DNA of 64,000 bases from Fistularia commersonii (GCA_037954325.1 JBBMNZ010000015.1:10370501-10434500); one strand, 5' to 3'; shown: positions 13,121 through 25,481, counted from the first letter of the stretch. Notes: generated from the letters alone by a model not told the origin. A program made the numbers and translations.

Positions 13121-13964
13121 GTCACTGTAGAGTTTATTTTTTGAAAAGTTAAAAAAAAACAACGACGATGACACACCGGAAGGCTCTTAAGAGCGCCGGC
13201 AAAAAGAGCTACATTTAACAGAAATTACCAAGAGTCCGACTTAAACTACGGGTGATTCCAACGGTCGGCTAGCGAATGAAGCCACGTAACGACCAAGCAC
13301 CTTGCAATAAAAGAAAAGTCCTTGGAAAATATGTTTCAGGAAAAAAAACAAGAAGAAAAACGCAACTTTCAATGCCGAAAACACGATGACGGAGTGGACT
13401 GGACGTAAACAGCACACTTCAAGTGTCAACATCTTCCATCCCCGCCAGATGGGACCGTCTAACGGCAGGGACACAAGCTAATGGCTCCCGCTGATTCTGA
13501 CTTTGAATTATGGTGAGTACATAATGTTGTGATAATAGTCGTTAAAAGTTCATAATAGAAGGTATAGTGGTTACATTTCCATTCCCCTTTTTTATTACCC
13601 TTATGTCCGCCCAAAAAGTGTGAAAAACCAGTGCGTGGCTCGCACAGATGCTGGTCGTTTTAATCAAATGTAAAGGGGGAGAGCGGCGTGGGCAGCATTT
13701 AAAAGAAAAACACCGTGAAATAAACCAGGATCGTCTTTATTGTCACGATACTTGCCCACGAATTAAATTTCATTCTGTGATTTTTTTTTCTCATTTGCAA
13801 TCGGCACCTGTTGCACTCCCAACGATTAGTCAATCCCTGCGAGCAATTACCCTTTCTGCTCAGCAGCCCTGGAGATTTTCGACTTGAAGACTTTGAAAAA
13901 CTAAATTACAGAAATCAAGGCCGGGCAGCGATCAGACGTGTTTGTGGAAATGTTAAGCGTAGAT
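13121..13964. other. Intergenic stretch with promoter-like patch
   Basis: Contains ETS-like CCGGAAG near 13176 and a + strand ATG at 13481 in good context, opening a 10-codon frame (MAPADSDFEL) that runs straight into a consensus donor GTGAGT at 13513. A downstream partner exon could not be identified. TTTATT at 13736-13741 (AATAAA on the - strand) could be the poly(A) signal of the trpv1-like gene. Confidence 0.35.
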
Positions 13965-14056
13965 TTAGACAAGACGGACGTCCTGAAGCTCCGTGTCTGA
14001 GGTGTGGTTGGTCTGCCCCCGATGGCTGTTCGTGAACCAGCCTCTCCAGCTCCTCC
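13965..14056 (-). other. Possible extra C-terminal exon of the trpv1-like gene
   Basis: After acceptor TTATCCACAG (or 4 bases later, AGGGAG) the - strand reads SWRGWFTNSHRGQTNHTSD and ends LQDVRLV plus TAA at 13965-13967. A Trp-basic cluster near the end recalls the TRPV1 distal tail. Joining needs the weak donor GTGCTC just after CCAGG at the end of the 14204-14285 exon; the phase fits the inner acceptor. Not proven; the other two frames are also open over part of this stretch. Confidence 0.3.
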
Positions 14057-14203
14057 CTGTGGATAAAGACCAGATCTGCAGATCTCTCCTTCAACACAAA
14101 AACGTTTTGCCAAAAAAAAAAAAAAAAAAGCATTTTGTGAATCTTGTGCGTCTGCAACTGCACCTCTGTTTGTTCTGATCGGTGTGTTGTCTGACGCCGG
14201 CTG

Positions 14204-15658
14204 TCAGCCGCGATCCGAGCACCCTGGATCCTCATTGATTTTGCTCAGGTTGATGTTCCATTTGTTCCAGTTGACTTCCTCCACTCTGGGATGACAAGAC
14301 GACACATGCTCCAATTAGTGTGACGCATTGCCGGGACTGTCACACAGAAACAGCTGCCATCTTGTCTTTTAATCTCCAAACCTTTTTTTTTGTGTGTGTC
14401 TGAGTTATTAATATCGTTACCTGCTGCTCAGACCAGCAAACCGTGCTGTTTCTGCTTTTGTTTTTTTCAAGAGCAAGTGACTTTTTGTTTTTAACCGACC
14501 GCATCCCCCAGTTGTCTCGTCCGGGCACTGGACAGTGGCGGCCGTGGGGAAACGCAGAGTGTGACTATCATGGCTGGTTTGGAAAGTCGGCGGAGATTAT
14601 GTGGTCGTCGACGTAGCAGGGACGTTCGTTTCTACGGCCGCCGTATTTGTCTGCACGCCATCCCCTGGTGCTAGCCGGTGCTCCTTCTACAGAGCCTGTC
14701 GTTTTTAAACTCACGCACACCGTGACCACGATTGAGAAAGTGCAATCACCGTTTCACCAACGTGTTCATTGACAAGACACACATTCGGGAGGTTATTAGA
14801 GAACATAGTTGTTTGATGTTCACCTATAACCTAGCATTAATGCTTATCTGTCATATCCGATCCTGAGTAAATGTTTGTGGTATGAAATCGTCCATAGGTA
14901 GCTGACATAGATATCATGCATATTCATTCATTATCTATATCACTTGTCCTGCAGTAGGGGGGCACATGGGTGCTGAAGCCTAACCCTGGACCGGTAGATC
15001 ACAGGGTCTCATATGGAGCTATTCATCATCTCGTCCACGTCTCATACAGACATGCAACCGTTCACCCTCTCATTCAGACTTCATATAGAAACGTGAAACC
15101 ATTCTCCCTGTCATTCGCACATTATAGAGTGATACAAACTTTCACACGTCTAGGCAATTTGGGGTCTCCGCTGCACCTCGTGCATGTTTTATGACCGTTG
15201 GAGGAACCTGTAGAACCCGGCGGAACGTGGAGACTCCACACAGAAAGGCCCCCCCCCAGTGGGAATAAAATCAGGGACTTTCTCACTGCACTACCATACT
15301 GCCTCGTGCTGTATATGTGACAGTAGATCGACATATACGCTTAACATGCGTGTAATAAGTTGGATGGCCGTTTCTAATGTGCTGTATAAGATACATGGAA
15401 AATGTCACATGTATTAGACATTATCAGATTTATCTTGGAGGGGAAAAAATTGCAAAGGAAGCGCTTTATGAATAAATCATGGTACGAGACTTACGTGTTA
15501 AAAGACAAGTAATGCATAAAATGAATTACTGTGGGGGGGCTTGGGATATTTTGTTTCTTTCTTTTCTTTAATATATACATGGAGGAGCCTAATACCAGCC
15601 AGAGTGATTTCCGTTTGACAGATGCATTCTGACAAACACACACACACGCACACACACG

Positions 15659-15689
<31 letters not shown>

Positions 15690-18600
15690 CCCACACCACA
15701 CCACCCAGACGGATATAACATAAGAATACAGCTCCGCCAGGAGACGTTTGTTTGAGCTGAGTCTGACTGGAATCACATTACATTTGCAGGTATTTGGTCA
15801 TGAATATTTAAGCCCCTCCGCTCCTGTCAGAAATAGTCCTTATTTCTTTTTTAGTTCTCTCTGCACCACTGCTGTTTTTTTTTTTTTGTTTTTTTTTAAG
15901 AGGTCGCCGCTCCAAGCACGAGTTGCAGCACCACCAAAATATCTCCGAGCCAGTGCCGGTCCCAACATTCAGCCGACCAGATTGTGACGGGGAAACTTGT
16001 GACTCGCTGATCTCACATACAGAATGGACTTATGCGCTGAAAAATGGGACCTCTTGTTTTCAGCAGTTCGATTTGCAAGGAAAAAAAAAAATTCCAGTGG
16101 AATTTTAAAAATGTCTATATATATATATTTGGAATGAATGAATGATTAGCGGCAGCGCAGCAGTTAGCACCTCCTCCTCGCAGCAAGGACGTCCATGGTT
16201 GGATTCCAACTGTGTGGAGTCTCCATGTTCTCCCCGTGTCTGCGTGAGGTTCCTCCATCAGTCCAAGAGAGAGGAGACCATAAATTGCACAGATGTATGA
16301 ATGAGAGGGTGAACGGCCGTATGTCTCCACATGCACCCCCTGAAGCGCAGGGTAAACGGTATCAATAATAGAGGAATGAATCGTTGGACTTTATTTCTGA
16401 CAAAGCCGTTTCAGCCGTGCGTGTCATGGATCGGCCGGGGGTAGCGGGGACATTTAAAATGTCTCGCGGCACTAAGGGAAGGGGGTTCATGAGGAAGCTG
16501 CTCCCTCCCGCCTGTCCTGTCTTAAGCCACCTGAAAGCCGAGGAGACGTTTCACCGCCACGCATATATTTCAAAGAACGAAGGTTAACCTCCCATTGGCG
16601 CTGGGGGAACGCTGCAGTCGGAGTAATTTATCATCTGCGCACCGCCAGCCTTTTGACTGTTCATTGCAAATCTACTGCATCCAGTAGCTCCTTAGCTGTG
16701 GCGGACGCAGCGAGGCTCCAAAAAATGAAAAACCCTGGGATAATCAAATCACCTCGGTCCTCTCCGACCAGGCGGGGACATAATGGACTTATCTATTTTG
16801 ATGATTGAATTATTGCCTTGGGAAAAAGAAGACGAAGGAGCAGACCTGAAACACCATCGCATGTCTTTCTCGCTGGCGGTGCCCAGGTTTGTCTCCACGC
16901 CGCAGCGCCACCTCCTCTTCAGGCACGTGGGCAGCCTCTTCTCCATGTCCAGGATGGTGATGGCCCTCTGGAGACAGCCGACGGCAGAAGTTACACATTA
17001 CCCTCAAAAGAGGAAGTGCCTCAGGGCAAACTAGAGTGTGGGTTTAATTCACTATTTAGTCTTGTTTTAACCTGGCCAAAACCTTAGTGGACCACGATGG
17101 CTGGCAGGTGGACAAGATCATGCATCTTCATTGGGGTATAGACCCTCATCAGGATCTACCGCCATATTGTTTTACATGCCGACTGGTGTCGTTTGCTGAC
17201 ACAAGAGGGCACCAAAGAGCAAGCCAAAGTGGAAGGACAAGTCTGGAAGGTTAGGAGAACTCAAATTTCGTTGTCCTCATATGAGGACTCTTTGTCACCA
17301 GTGGCGAAATTTCTGACCTGCAGCTTCCAGATGCTGGTTGTCTCCAGGGTGAGCTTCTCCACGGTGCGGTTCATTAGGGCGATGAGCATGTTGAGCAGCA
17401 GGATGTAGGTGAGGATGATGTACCCGATGAGCAGCACGTAGAAAACTTCCTTGTGCTGGTACTCCTCGGTGAACTCCATGTCACCCATGCCGATGGTGAA
17501 CTTGAAGAGCTGCAGCGTGGTGTAGGAGATGTTGCGGAAGGTGGGTCTCATGCATGGCTCCTCGGTTCTGACGGGCTCGAAAAGGCGCGTCTTGGTCGCG
17601 GTCTGGTTCTTGGCAGGGGCCTCGATGAGCAAGCTGACCACCGCTGTGACAACGGAGGAGGGGTGAAGGTTACTCACAGTGCATCCGATATCAGATGATC
17701 CACCAGGATGCTCTGAGTGTGTCGGATGGAGCTCCTTTCTGAAAGTTTCAAGCTTTTTTTCGTTGACTCATATCCACTCTTAATGTATGGAGTCGGCGAG
17801 GAGTTCCTCCCACAGTCCAAAAACATGCAGGAGGTTCAACGTGTACCCCTAAACTGTCCAGACGTGTGATTGAGATGGTGAATGGTTTTATGTGTGATTT
17901 CTGAATGTGGTCCTGTGATGGACTGGCAACCTTGCCTCTCATCCAGTGACAGCTGGGATAAGCTCCAGAACCCCATGTGTCCCTGGGGTGTAAATAATGT
18001 ATGAATTTGCTCTTAGCTTTTGTCCTCTCCCTCCCAACCTGCTTCTTTTGTCTTCCCGTTTCCTTTTCCCCACAGTCCTGTCATTTCACGTAAGGGGGGG
18101 TCGAGGAGAAACCCAATGAAACCCAGTGATTTTTTTCAAGTCAGACAGCTTTTACCCCGAACTAACCTGCCGAAAATCCAAAGAGGAAGACCATGTAGAT
18201 GACTAGGAAGCGCATGATGTCACTGAGGATCATCTGCAAAAAAAAAAAAAAGAGCAAAAGCCCGGGAGGCGTCACTCCTGCAGCGGCGCTAACAGCGCCA
18301 GAATGTGGTGCGTCTGGCTCAGGGCTACCTTCTGTATCATCACGCTGTAGATGCCCATGTGCCTGTTGCCCCTGGAGTAGTAGAGCAGGTTGACCCAGCT
18401 GAGAGCCAGGCTCAGCACCAGGAAGCCCAGGTATTCCTGCCAGCCGCTCAGGTACAGCCCGGCCGAGACCAGGAAGAGGACGGCCTGCAGGAAACTGGAA
18501 CCCACAGAGAGCCAGGTAGTCACATTAAGCTGCAGCGCGGCGTTATTCATCCTCTTTGACGCTCCGACGTGTTTTAAATAACTCAACGATCACTAGAGGT

Positions 18601-21600
18601 GGCGTACTGCTCAGAGCTTCCACCTCACAGCAAAAAAAAAAAAAAAATCTCTGGTTTCTTGTGAGTGAATGGTTGGTTTTCTCCTCATGACATGAATGAA
18701 TGAGTGACTGGTTTTATATTTTTTATGGCCCTATGATTGACTGGATTGGCAGTATAGACAACCAATGAATATGAATGCCTTGCGTACACATCGGACTCGG
18801 TCACGCAACCAAAGTAAATGGCGACCCAACAGTGCAAATGTTTCCCGAAGGTGATTTCGCTCTGAGCTGCACATCCCCAGAACACGGGGATCTCTAGGCT
18901 CCTTCCATGACGATGAGCGCGCATTTTTACAAAAAGCATCTCGTGGAGTCAGCGTCAACCGTCGCCGTCGGAGTTATATCGTGCTCTGAGTGGCACGGAG
19001 GGATTTTTTTAGTACTTGGGGCGTACTTACAAAAGTAACTCATAGTATCCGTCAACCAGTAGCGTCTGCAGCTTGGGCCGTTTCCTCTTCATGTCGAGTA
19101 TCTGGAAATGCAGGCCAGAGTTATGATCGCTCGCTGCAGGTTGCCATCGGAAACGGGCGCGAGGGTTCATTTATGCTCGCGTTAAGCGGGCTGTTTACAT
19201 ACATAACACAAGTATGCTTACAGTGGCTGTTAAGTAATACATCCACTTGAGGGCAGTCCCATTTCAGATAGCCATTTCATGGCGGCGGCAGAGGAGCTTG
19301 TGATAATGTATATTCTACGAGAGGCAGTGCAGTAGATGCTTCTTCATCTTATCTTGACTGGAGTGCGGCCATTTTTGTAGTCTTCTTGTTTCTCGCGCAA
19401 CGCCGCCCCCTCCCCGCGACTTCTAGTGATACTGTTCCCACTTCACATAGGCTAGCGCCCCGAAAACGTACAGGGAATGAATGCAGAGCGCAGGCGGAGC
19501 GTAGTTATGGTTGAGGGTAAATGAACCTTCAGGCTCCCGACGTACCCCGACGACGAAGAAATAGCAGTTAGCGATCGTCGTCAGCAGCTGCCCGGAGAGG
19601 TAGAGGTAGCCGTGGATGCTGCGCTCAAGTGGAAACGGCGGCTTCAGGGGGGAAGAGGAAGAAGAGGAGCAAAATGTCAGTCTTTCTCGGGGCTCACCAA
19701 CAAACACGTGATGGGTGCACGGCCGCCAAACCCACCTTGCTGTTCTTCTTGTTGTACGCCACCGCGGTGAAGATGATCAAGTACAGTAAGTAGACGATGA
19801 AGTTGATGAAAAACATCCGACCCGCAAAGCTCTTCCACTTCTCTTCAAGCAGGCAGTTCAGCGACTCCGTCTGCAGCATCTCATGGCGGTTCTGGAAGGG
19901 GACACGGTACAGGTTTTTTGGCGAGGAAAAAATAACCAGAGACGCTGCACCGACCAGGCCGCGGACGGGACTCACGGGAATGTCGCTGCCATATACGAGG
20001 ATCTCCAACACTGATTTGTCCTCGAAGGAGTCCACGAAGGCCAGGTCGTACAGGGAGGCCTGGACAGGTCCGTAAACCCACTCGGTGAATTTGCGAGACA
20101 AGTGTTTGGTCTGCCTATCGTGGAACTCCCGTTTCAGAATGTGGGAAAAAATCTGCGAACAAAAAAAGAGGATACTTTCACAGCGAGAAGGTCCCTGGTT
20201 GGACTCCGACAAGGGGGGTGCTTTCTCTGTGGAGTCTCCATGTTCTCCACAGGTTCTCCGGGCAAAAAACATGCAGGAGGCTCACCGGAGACCCTAAATT
20301 GTCCAGACATGTGAATGAGTGAGTTAACGGTCCAGGGTGAATCCTGCCTCTCGCCCAGCGACAGCTGGGACGGGCTGCGACCCACCCTGCAGAGCCTTCT
20401 AGATAATGAACGATTGCACGTTTTCCCCGGGTTCTCCAGTTTCCTCCCGCAGTCCAAAAATACGCAGATGGTTAATTGTGAAAAATTGGGAACGTTGCCC
20501 AGATGTGTGCGTGGCTGTTTGTCGGGTGAACCCGGCCCCTGGACCTCAACCCTACGATTCAAATTGGAGGAAAAACACTAGATAATGGATGTATGGCTGA
20601 GAGAATGAATGAATGGATGGATGACTTTGCATGCTCTCCCCATTGATTTACTCCAGATTCTCTCCGCAGAAGTCTCTAAATTGTCCGTAGGTGCGAATGA
20701 GAGAGGGAATGTTCCGATATATCAGCCAGTGGCCTTGTGATTGACAGAAGACAGGTTTAATCCCGCCTTAATACCCAAACCCGCTCCACATCCCAACCCC
20801 CTGGGTTTAGATGATCATCATGGACACTGAATGAGCCTGGAAGGTGTGTTTAGCCCCTCCCCCACGCCATCACGCCCGTCCCTACCCCGCTCTTTCCTGT
20901 CCTGGCGGCCAGTTTGAGCGGCGTCAGGTTGTTGTGGTTCTCCTTTTCCTCCAGCTTCAGCTTCGGATGCAGTCGGGCCGCATTGATGAGGATGCGGTCG
21001 TACATCCCGGTGATGAAGTCGGTGTTTTCCTTGGTGTTGTCGGCCACAACCACCAGGGCATGCAGCACCGTGTTACCGAGGGAGTCCGCCATGTCGGCGT
21101 CCGGGTCGTTCTCCATTAAGAAGTCCACGATGTCCGGCTGGTTGGTGCACGCCGCCAGAGACAGAGGCAGCTCGCCTGGGGGATAAAGGAACGTTACGCT
21201 TCAAGGGTGAAGTTTAACGCAACAAGGGAGCTCCCCAGAGGCTCTTCCTCTTCTTCTCGACAGCGGCTTCCACTCACCGAAATAGAAGTTGGGCCCATCG
21301 TGTGGCTTGAAGAACTTCCCGTAGGCCTTCGCGTGGACATCTGCCCCCTTGCTGACCAGCAGCGTGACATAGTAGAGGCTCCGTCTCTCGATGGCGATGT
21401 GGAGGGCGGTCTGGCCTGCGGTGAGGAAGGCATCAGCGCATCGCTGGATCATGTTTCTTCTGGGAGCCGACCACGGCGAGGACGTTTGTCCCGGAAGTAC
21501 CTTTGTAGTAGCTGTTGGTGTAGGCCCCGTTCACAAACTTCCCGATGTCCCCCATCCTCTCTGAGATCTCCATCAGCCGCTCCACCGTCTGGTTCCTGCC

Positions 21601-22909
21601 GTCCTGGAGGTGCAGCAGGGCCTTCATCAGGGCGGTTTTCCCCTCGGGCTGATCTGCAGGTGCCGGCGCACACAAGGGGTAAAGGGTGAGTGCTCTGGAT
21701 CCTTAACCAGCCGTTGCCAATTGGACCTTCAAAATATGCCAATTCCATGATGGGAACGTTCCCCCGTTTCTATAATTATGAGATTTGCTTCACTCCTCAA
21801 CCATCCCATTGTCATTTTGAGGTTTCTCACTCACATTCAGGTCATATATTGACAAAATGTATAAATAACAGGGGTTGCTGCAGCCAATCACCTGCCTCCA
21901 TCTAACCCTCTTTTCTCACGCCAACTAACTTCCTGTCCTCTTTTCCTCCATCCATAAACCCCCCCTTCTGGTCCTCTTCCAAGCCTCCAACGTCAGCATC
22001 CTTTTACTGAGATCTCCAGCGTCCCTCCTCTGGCCATGACCAAACCATCTCAGACTGACTTCATCTCCAAAACATCTCACGTGCACTGTCCACTCTGATG
22101 GACTCACTCCCGATCTTCTCCATTCTGCTCACTCCCTAAGAGAACCTCTACATCTTCATCTCTGCTGCCTTCAGGTCTGCCTCGCGTCTCCTCAGCGTCA
22201 TCGGCAAAGCCTGGTCGTCCACGGAGATTCCTGTGGCTAACCTCATCCGCCAGCCTGGTGCGGATCCCTGAAGCAAACCACTCTGACGTACCTCTGTGGT
22301 ATATCATATATTTAACCAGGTATTAAAACATAACAAAAAAAAAATCACATTCATCTGTGATTGTTTTTCAGGAGCAGCCTCCTCGCTTCCGCCGCCAAAC
22401 GATCGGACAGCCGACACTCACACAAGCTGTCGGAGAGCCGCGTGCCTTCTCGACGCAGGTATTGTTCCAGGCCATCCAGCTGGCTCACGTCGCCGCTGGC
22501 CGCCGCCGCAAACAATCTCTCGAAAGGGAACCTGTCGTCATCGCACCGGATGTCTCTGAAAATCACACGGGGATAACACACACCCTGTTGTTTACCGGGT
22601 GGATTTACCTCTCGCTCCGCCTCCGTCACCAGCTCGATGATGCACAGCAGACGCGCTCGAATGTCTCGCTTCTGCAGGTGGAGATCACATCACGGAGACT
22701 CACCTGATGAAACCGGCGTTGACTCTGATTTCATCTTTGATCCGCTTATTGTCCTGGTAGTCGGTATCCATCGCAGCCTTGGGCGTACTGGGACCCAGAC
22801 CCAGAGCGGTGGCCACACCCCCCCTCTGCTTCCCTTTCTGGTCTAACCGCTCCGCCTCCGTCCTGTTGTCCATCGGCAGGGAGATGCCGAACATCTCGGA
22901 CTTGTCCAT
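14204..22909 (-). CDS. trpv1: TRPV1/2-type transient receptor potential channel
   Basis: Fourteen coding exons, 5' to 3': 22704-22909, 22422-22555, 21501-21653, 21278-21415, 20886-21175, 19976-20152, 19736-19891, 19546-19641, 19031-19101, 18329-18494, 18167-18233, 17318-17643, 16846-16967, 14204-14285. All phases agree, giving 727 residues. In order: a short variable N-terminus; an ankyrin-repeat domain (TALMKALLHLQDG, GQTALHIAIERR, NTVLHALVVVADN); a linker (HLSRKFTEWVYGPV); S1-S6 with pore filter TIGMGD in the 17318-17643 exon; S6 (ILTYILLLNMLIALM); a TRP-type helix ending IWKLQ; and VEEVNWNKWN. It is a tetrameric, non-selective, calcium-permeable plasma-membrane cation channel. The C-terminus is uncertain: the last exon reads NEDPGCSDRG then TGA, and a further exon near 13965-14056 is possible. 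At positions matching mammalian vanilloid contacts it has Tyr, Val and Gln (see findings). Confidence 0.93.
14930..15320 (-). repeat. SINE-like dispersed repeat, inverted copy
   Basis: Read on the - strand it starts with a GCACGAGGCAGTATGGTAG-type head, passes GTGTGGAGTCTCCACGTTC, and then carries an internally expanded block of GTGAATG/TGTAT units before the GATCTACCGG tail. Same family as the copies at 16137, 17750, 20175, 24015 and 26195. Confidence 0.65.
15636..15689. repeat. (CA)n microsatellite
   Basis: CA-rich tract with a few CG interruptions, inside the last trpv1-like intron. Confidence 0.95.
16137..16380 (+). repeat. SINE-like dispersed repeat
   Basis: Head GGCAGCGCAGCAGTTAGCAC, middle GTGTGGAGTCTCCATGTTC, then GAATGAGAGGGTGAACGGC and a GGTAAACGGT tail followed by a GAATGAAT-like run. 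This is a near-complete member of the family that fills the trpv1-like introns. Confidence 0.65.
17750..18000 (-). repeat. SINE-like dispersed repeat fragment
   Basis: Carries the family landmarks AACATGCAGGAGGTTCAACG, GTGTGATTGAGATGGTGAAT and CAGTGACAGCTGGGATAAGC. It lies between the pore exon and the preceding exon of the trpv1-like gene. The strand of the complete unit is uncertain. Confidence 0.5.
18590..18780 (+). repeat. SINE-like repeat fragment
   Basis: GGTGGCGTACTGCTCAGAGC head followed by CTTCCACCTCACAGC, an A run and GTGAGTGAATGGTTGG/GAATGAATGAG units. Truncated copy of the family, in a trpv1-like intron. Confidence 0.5.
20175..20835 (+). repeat. Three SINE-like copies in tandem
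   Basis: Within the trpv1-like intron 20153-20885, three partial copies of the family follow one another (about 20175-20415, 20415-20620 and 20620-20830). Each carries the TCTCC, AAATTGTCC and GTGAATGAG landmarks, and copies 1 and 3 are truncated at different ends. They make up nearly the whole intron. Confidence 0.6.
21925..22270 (-). mobile_element. Non-LTR retrotransposon 3' fragment (LINE)
   Basis: The - strand reads SLRWFGHGQRRDAGDLSKRM then TLEAWKRTRRGGLWMEEKRT, the recognisable RWFGH..RR...GRP-type C-terminal end of a LINE reverse-transcriptase ORF, with frame decay. It lies in the trpv1-like intron 21654-22421. Related antisense copies are at 43030-43830 and 48690-49000, and a sense copy at 36700-37070. 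Confidence 0.65.
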
Positions 22910-25054
22910 TTTCGGCTCCTACGCCGGCGATCTGCGGCGGGAAGTGGCAAGACTCAGATGACCGACCATACCAAAGGGTAAACCCAGTTTTATCTTTTAT
23001 ATAATTGTCATCATCATGCAGAGCATCTTATTTACACGCAGTGGAATGTAATTGATTACTGATTGGGTGACTCAAAAATGATATAGCGCTACAGTGCAAA
23101 TTATAATGAGAGTAATATATTGTTATTATTATTACGATTAATGTTATTGTTGTTGCTGTTATCAGTGCCCATAATTTAAAAAAACGACACACACACTGGT
23201 TAATTGGGGGAGTTCAGCATGTGGTGCAATTAGCATTTGGATGCCTTGCAAAGGGGCGCTTATACTGTTTGGGCGGAGGATTAAAACTTTGAGTCTCATT
23301 CAGGGACGATGCTTCTCTTCTGAGGTAAAAAAAAAGAAAAAACGCTCAGCACAACAGAACGCGTGGAGCTTCCCAGCGGTTTTTCTGTATCCTGGGCTCT
23401 GATTGGCTCAGCGACCGTAGCATCATTCTCTGCGCATAGCACGCATCCGGTGTGACGCCTTGACCTTTTCACATTGACGATTGCTACTAGTGTTACTCGG
23501 CGTTGTTGTGTTTGTGTGAATGATACAGGCACTGTTTATAAGTTTGTGGGGAGTGTTGTAAAGCTTCAAGATATAGAGATATAATAAAATCAAAAATATT
23601 GTCGCTACTTGGCTTTTTTGTTTATCGCGGCTGGTTCTGGAACGTACCCCCCCCCCCAGCGATAAACCTTGGGCTACCGTATTTCCAATGTCCTTGGAAT
23701 AAAAAGCGCAGGAATCATTTTTGGCCTTTGAACATAAGCTTTTCTTTTCGATTTCAAAAAAATGTCCTCGTATGAGGACCTTACTTCAATGGACAAATCT
23801 GTATGCTGAACCATTCAGGTGTCCACCTTTTTTTGTTTAGTCAATGAAGCAACTTTAATTCCTAAAGAAGGCATTGTTTGTTATCGCTCACTTTTAAAAT
23901 ACGCATGTTTTTCAATCAGAGCTAAATGGATATTATCCCCCGTCCCCGTCACACTCTTGCTTTTTCAACCGATGGAGACGGTTGGAGGTCTCTGATTTGG
24001 GTTAGAAATGTTGGGTTTCTCCGGAGCGGCACGGTGGCACAGTGGTCAGCTTCGGCCTCACAGTTTGCATGTTGGAAAAACTGTCCCGAGTGAGTGAATG
24101 GTTGTTTCTCTATATATTTGTCCCTGCGCCTCTCGTCTGATGACAGCTGGGATAGGCTCCTTTGACCCTGAGTGCAGGATAAGTGGCAGAAAATGGATGG
24201 ATGTTGGGTTTCACCGATCTTGAGTGCAGGATTATTTGACTGGAGAGTGAATGAACGAATGATGCCACATGACTGACGATGGAAAAAAAACAACCTCAGG
24301 AGGATCTGGGTGACGCCTTGGGTCACATGACCCTGTTTCTGAACATGGGTTTTCCCAGGAAGCACCTCCACAGCCAGTCACAGTCACACCGCATCTTCGG
24401 ACATGTGATGCCCCCCGGCCGGTCACCCCAACAAGGATCTTATTTATAAGCAGAATTCCATGAGAGCGTCCAAGTACAGAGCGGTAAATCTTGAACTCTC
24501 CATTTGCCGTGCACTTTGCATTGAAGCAAGATGGCAACGGAAAGGATCCCGCTGACGTTCAGATGATCAAACTGAAATCTGAGTCAGTAGGGGACGCGTG
24601 ACCTGCAGTTAGCCCGACCCACCGCCCACTCTGTTTTATGTCCAGCAGCAAAAAAAAAAAAAAAAAAAGGAGAATAGGTGATTGGAAAAACTGAACTAAT
24701 GTCTGAAGAATTTTTAACCTAGAGAAAAAAAAAGGATGTGAGAACGCCTGGTTCCTCATCTGACAACTCCCATCGCCCAAATAATGAAGGAGACACGGCG
24801 ACGATACGTCACACATCAACCAATTTTTTTTTTTTTTTTTTTTTAAATCAAATTTCTCATCAGATCGCCAGAAGTGAATTAAGATTTTTAAGCAGTTATT
24901 TATGCTTCAGCCAGCCCTCAGGCGCTTGTTTATAGTATAATTTCAGGAAAACACTCTGTGATTTCCAGGCCATTGTTGCTATCAAGGGGGGAAAAAAAAA
25001 AAAACGACCATTTAAATAATGCAGGTCGAAAATGGTAAACAAAGAAAACTCACC
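22910..25054 (-). other. 5' flank / UTR intron of the trpv1-like gene
   Basis: The acceptor CGCCGCAG just before the start codon exon (near 22930) shows that an upstream noncoding exon exists. A good donor candidate, GAG then GTGAGTTT, lies at about 25054, so 22930-25054 is probably the UTR intron. It contains a MITE-like hairpin near 23620-23682 (TTTATCGC ... GCGATAAA), a SINE-like copy at 24015-24215 and A/T runs. No coding exon is seen. Confidence 0.45.
24015..24215 (+). repeat. SINE-like dispersed repeat
   Basis: Head GCACGGTGGCACAGTGGTCA with CTTCGGCCTCACAG, the tRNA-derived-looking start of this fish family, then GAGTGAATGGTTG and GATGACAGCTGGGATAGGC, ending in a GGATGGATG-type tail. 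Confidence 0.65.
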
Positions 25055-25481
25055 TCCGTGCAGAAGGGTTGTTGTCCCGAATCCGAAGCAGACTGCCGGC
25101 GGCGGCGGGGCGTGTGAGTCCTCCTCCCGCCCGTGCTTAACACAACATAGATCAGATTAGAGGGAAAAAGCCAGAAGGAGATGGGGTGACCCGCCCTGGA
25201 GAATATCCGAGTGCATCATTACGTCTTGAGAGGATGCAGCAGTATTGACCCGGGACGGTGGGGGAGGGAGTCCGCCACGATGTGGAGAGGGGCTCAAAAG
25301 CAATTTCCGCGTCTCGGAGAAGTGAAATCGGCACGAGGAACCCGCGGAGAACGGCCTCCTGGAAAATTCCGGCAGAGGAACAACCCGCGCTCTTCTCTCA
25401 CCGCCGAAATCAAAAAGCGGTTGCTTCTTTCTTTCTTTGTTTCTCCCGTCTTTCAGAGCATCGCGCTGCCGGGAGACGGGG

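Larger units (their letters stand above)
14286..16845 (-). other. Last intron of the trpv1-like gene
   Basis: 2.56 kb without coding signal between the RWCFR exon and the VEEVNWNKWN exon. It contains two full SINE-like copies (14930-15320 inverted; 16137-16380 direct), a CA microsatellite at 15636-15689 and short homopolymers. Confidence 0.6.

Noticed and set aside
13241..13474. 77-codon - strand frame with a hydrophobic stretch
   Set aside because: Its Phe/Leu run is the antisense of an A-rich tract, and no family resemblance or splice context was seen.
24559..24819. 86-codon - strand frame in the trpv1-like 5' region
   Set aside because: Composed largely of Phe runs encoded by homopolymers; no sign of a gene.
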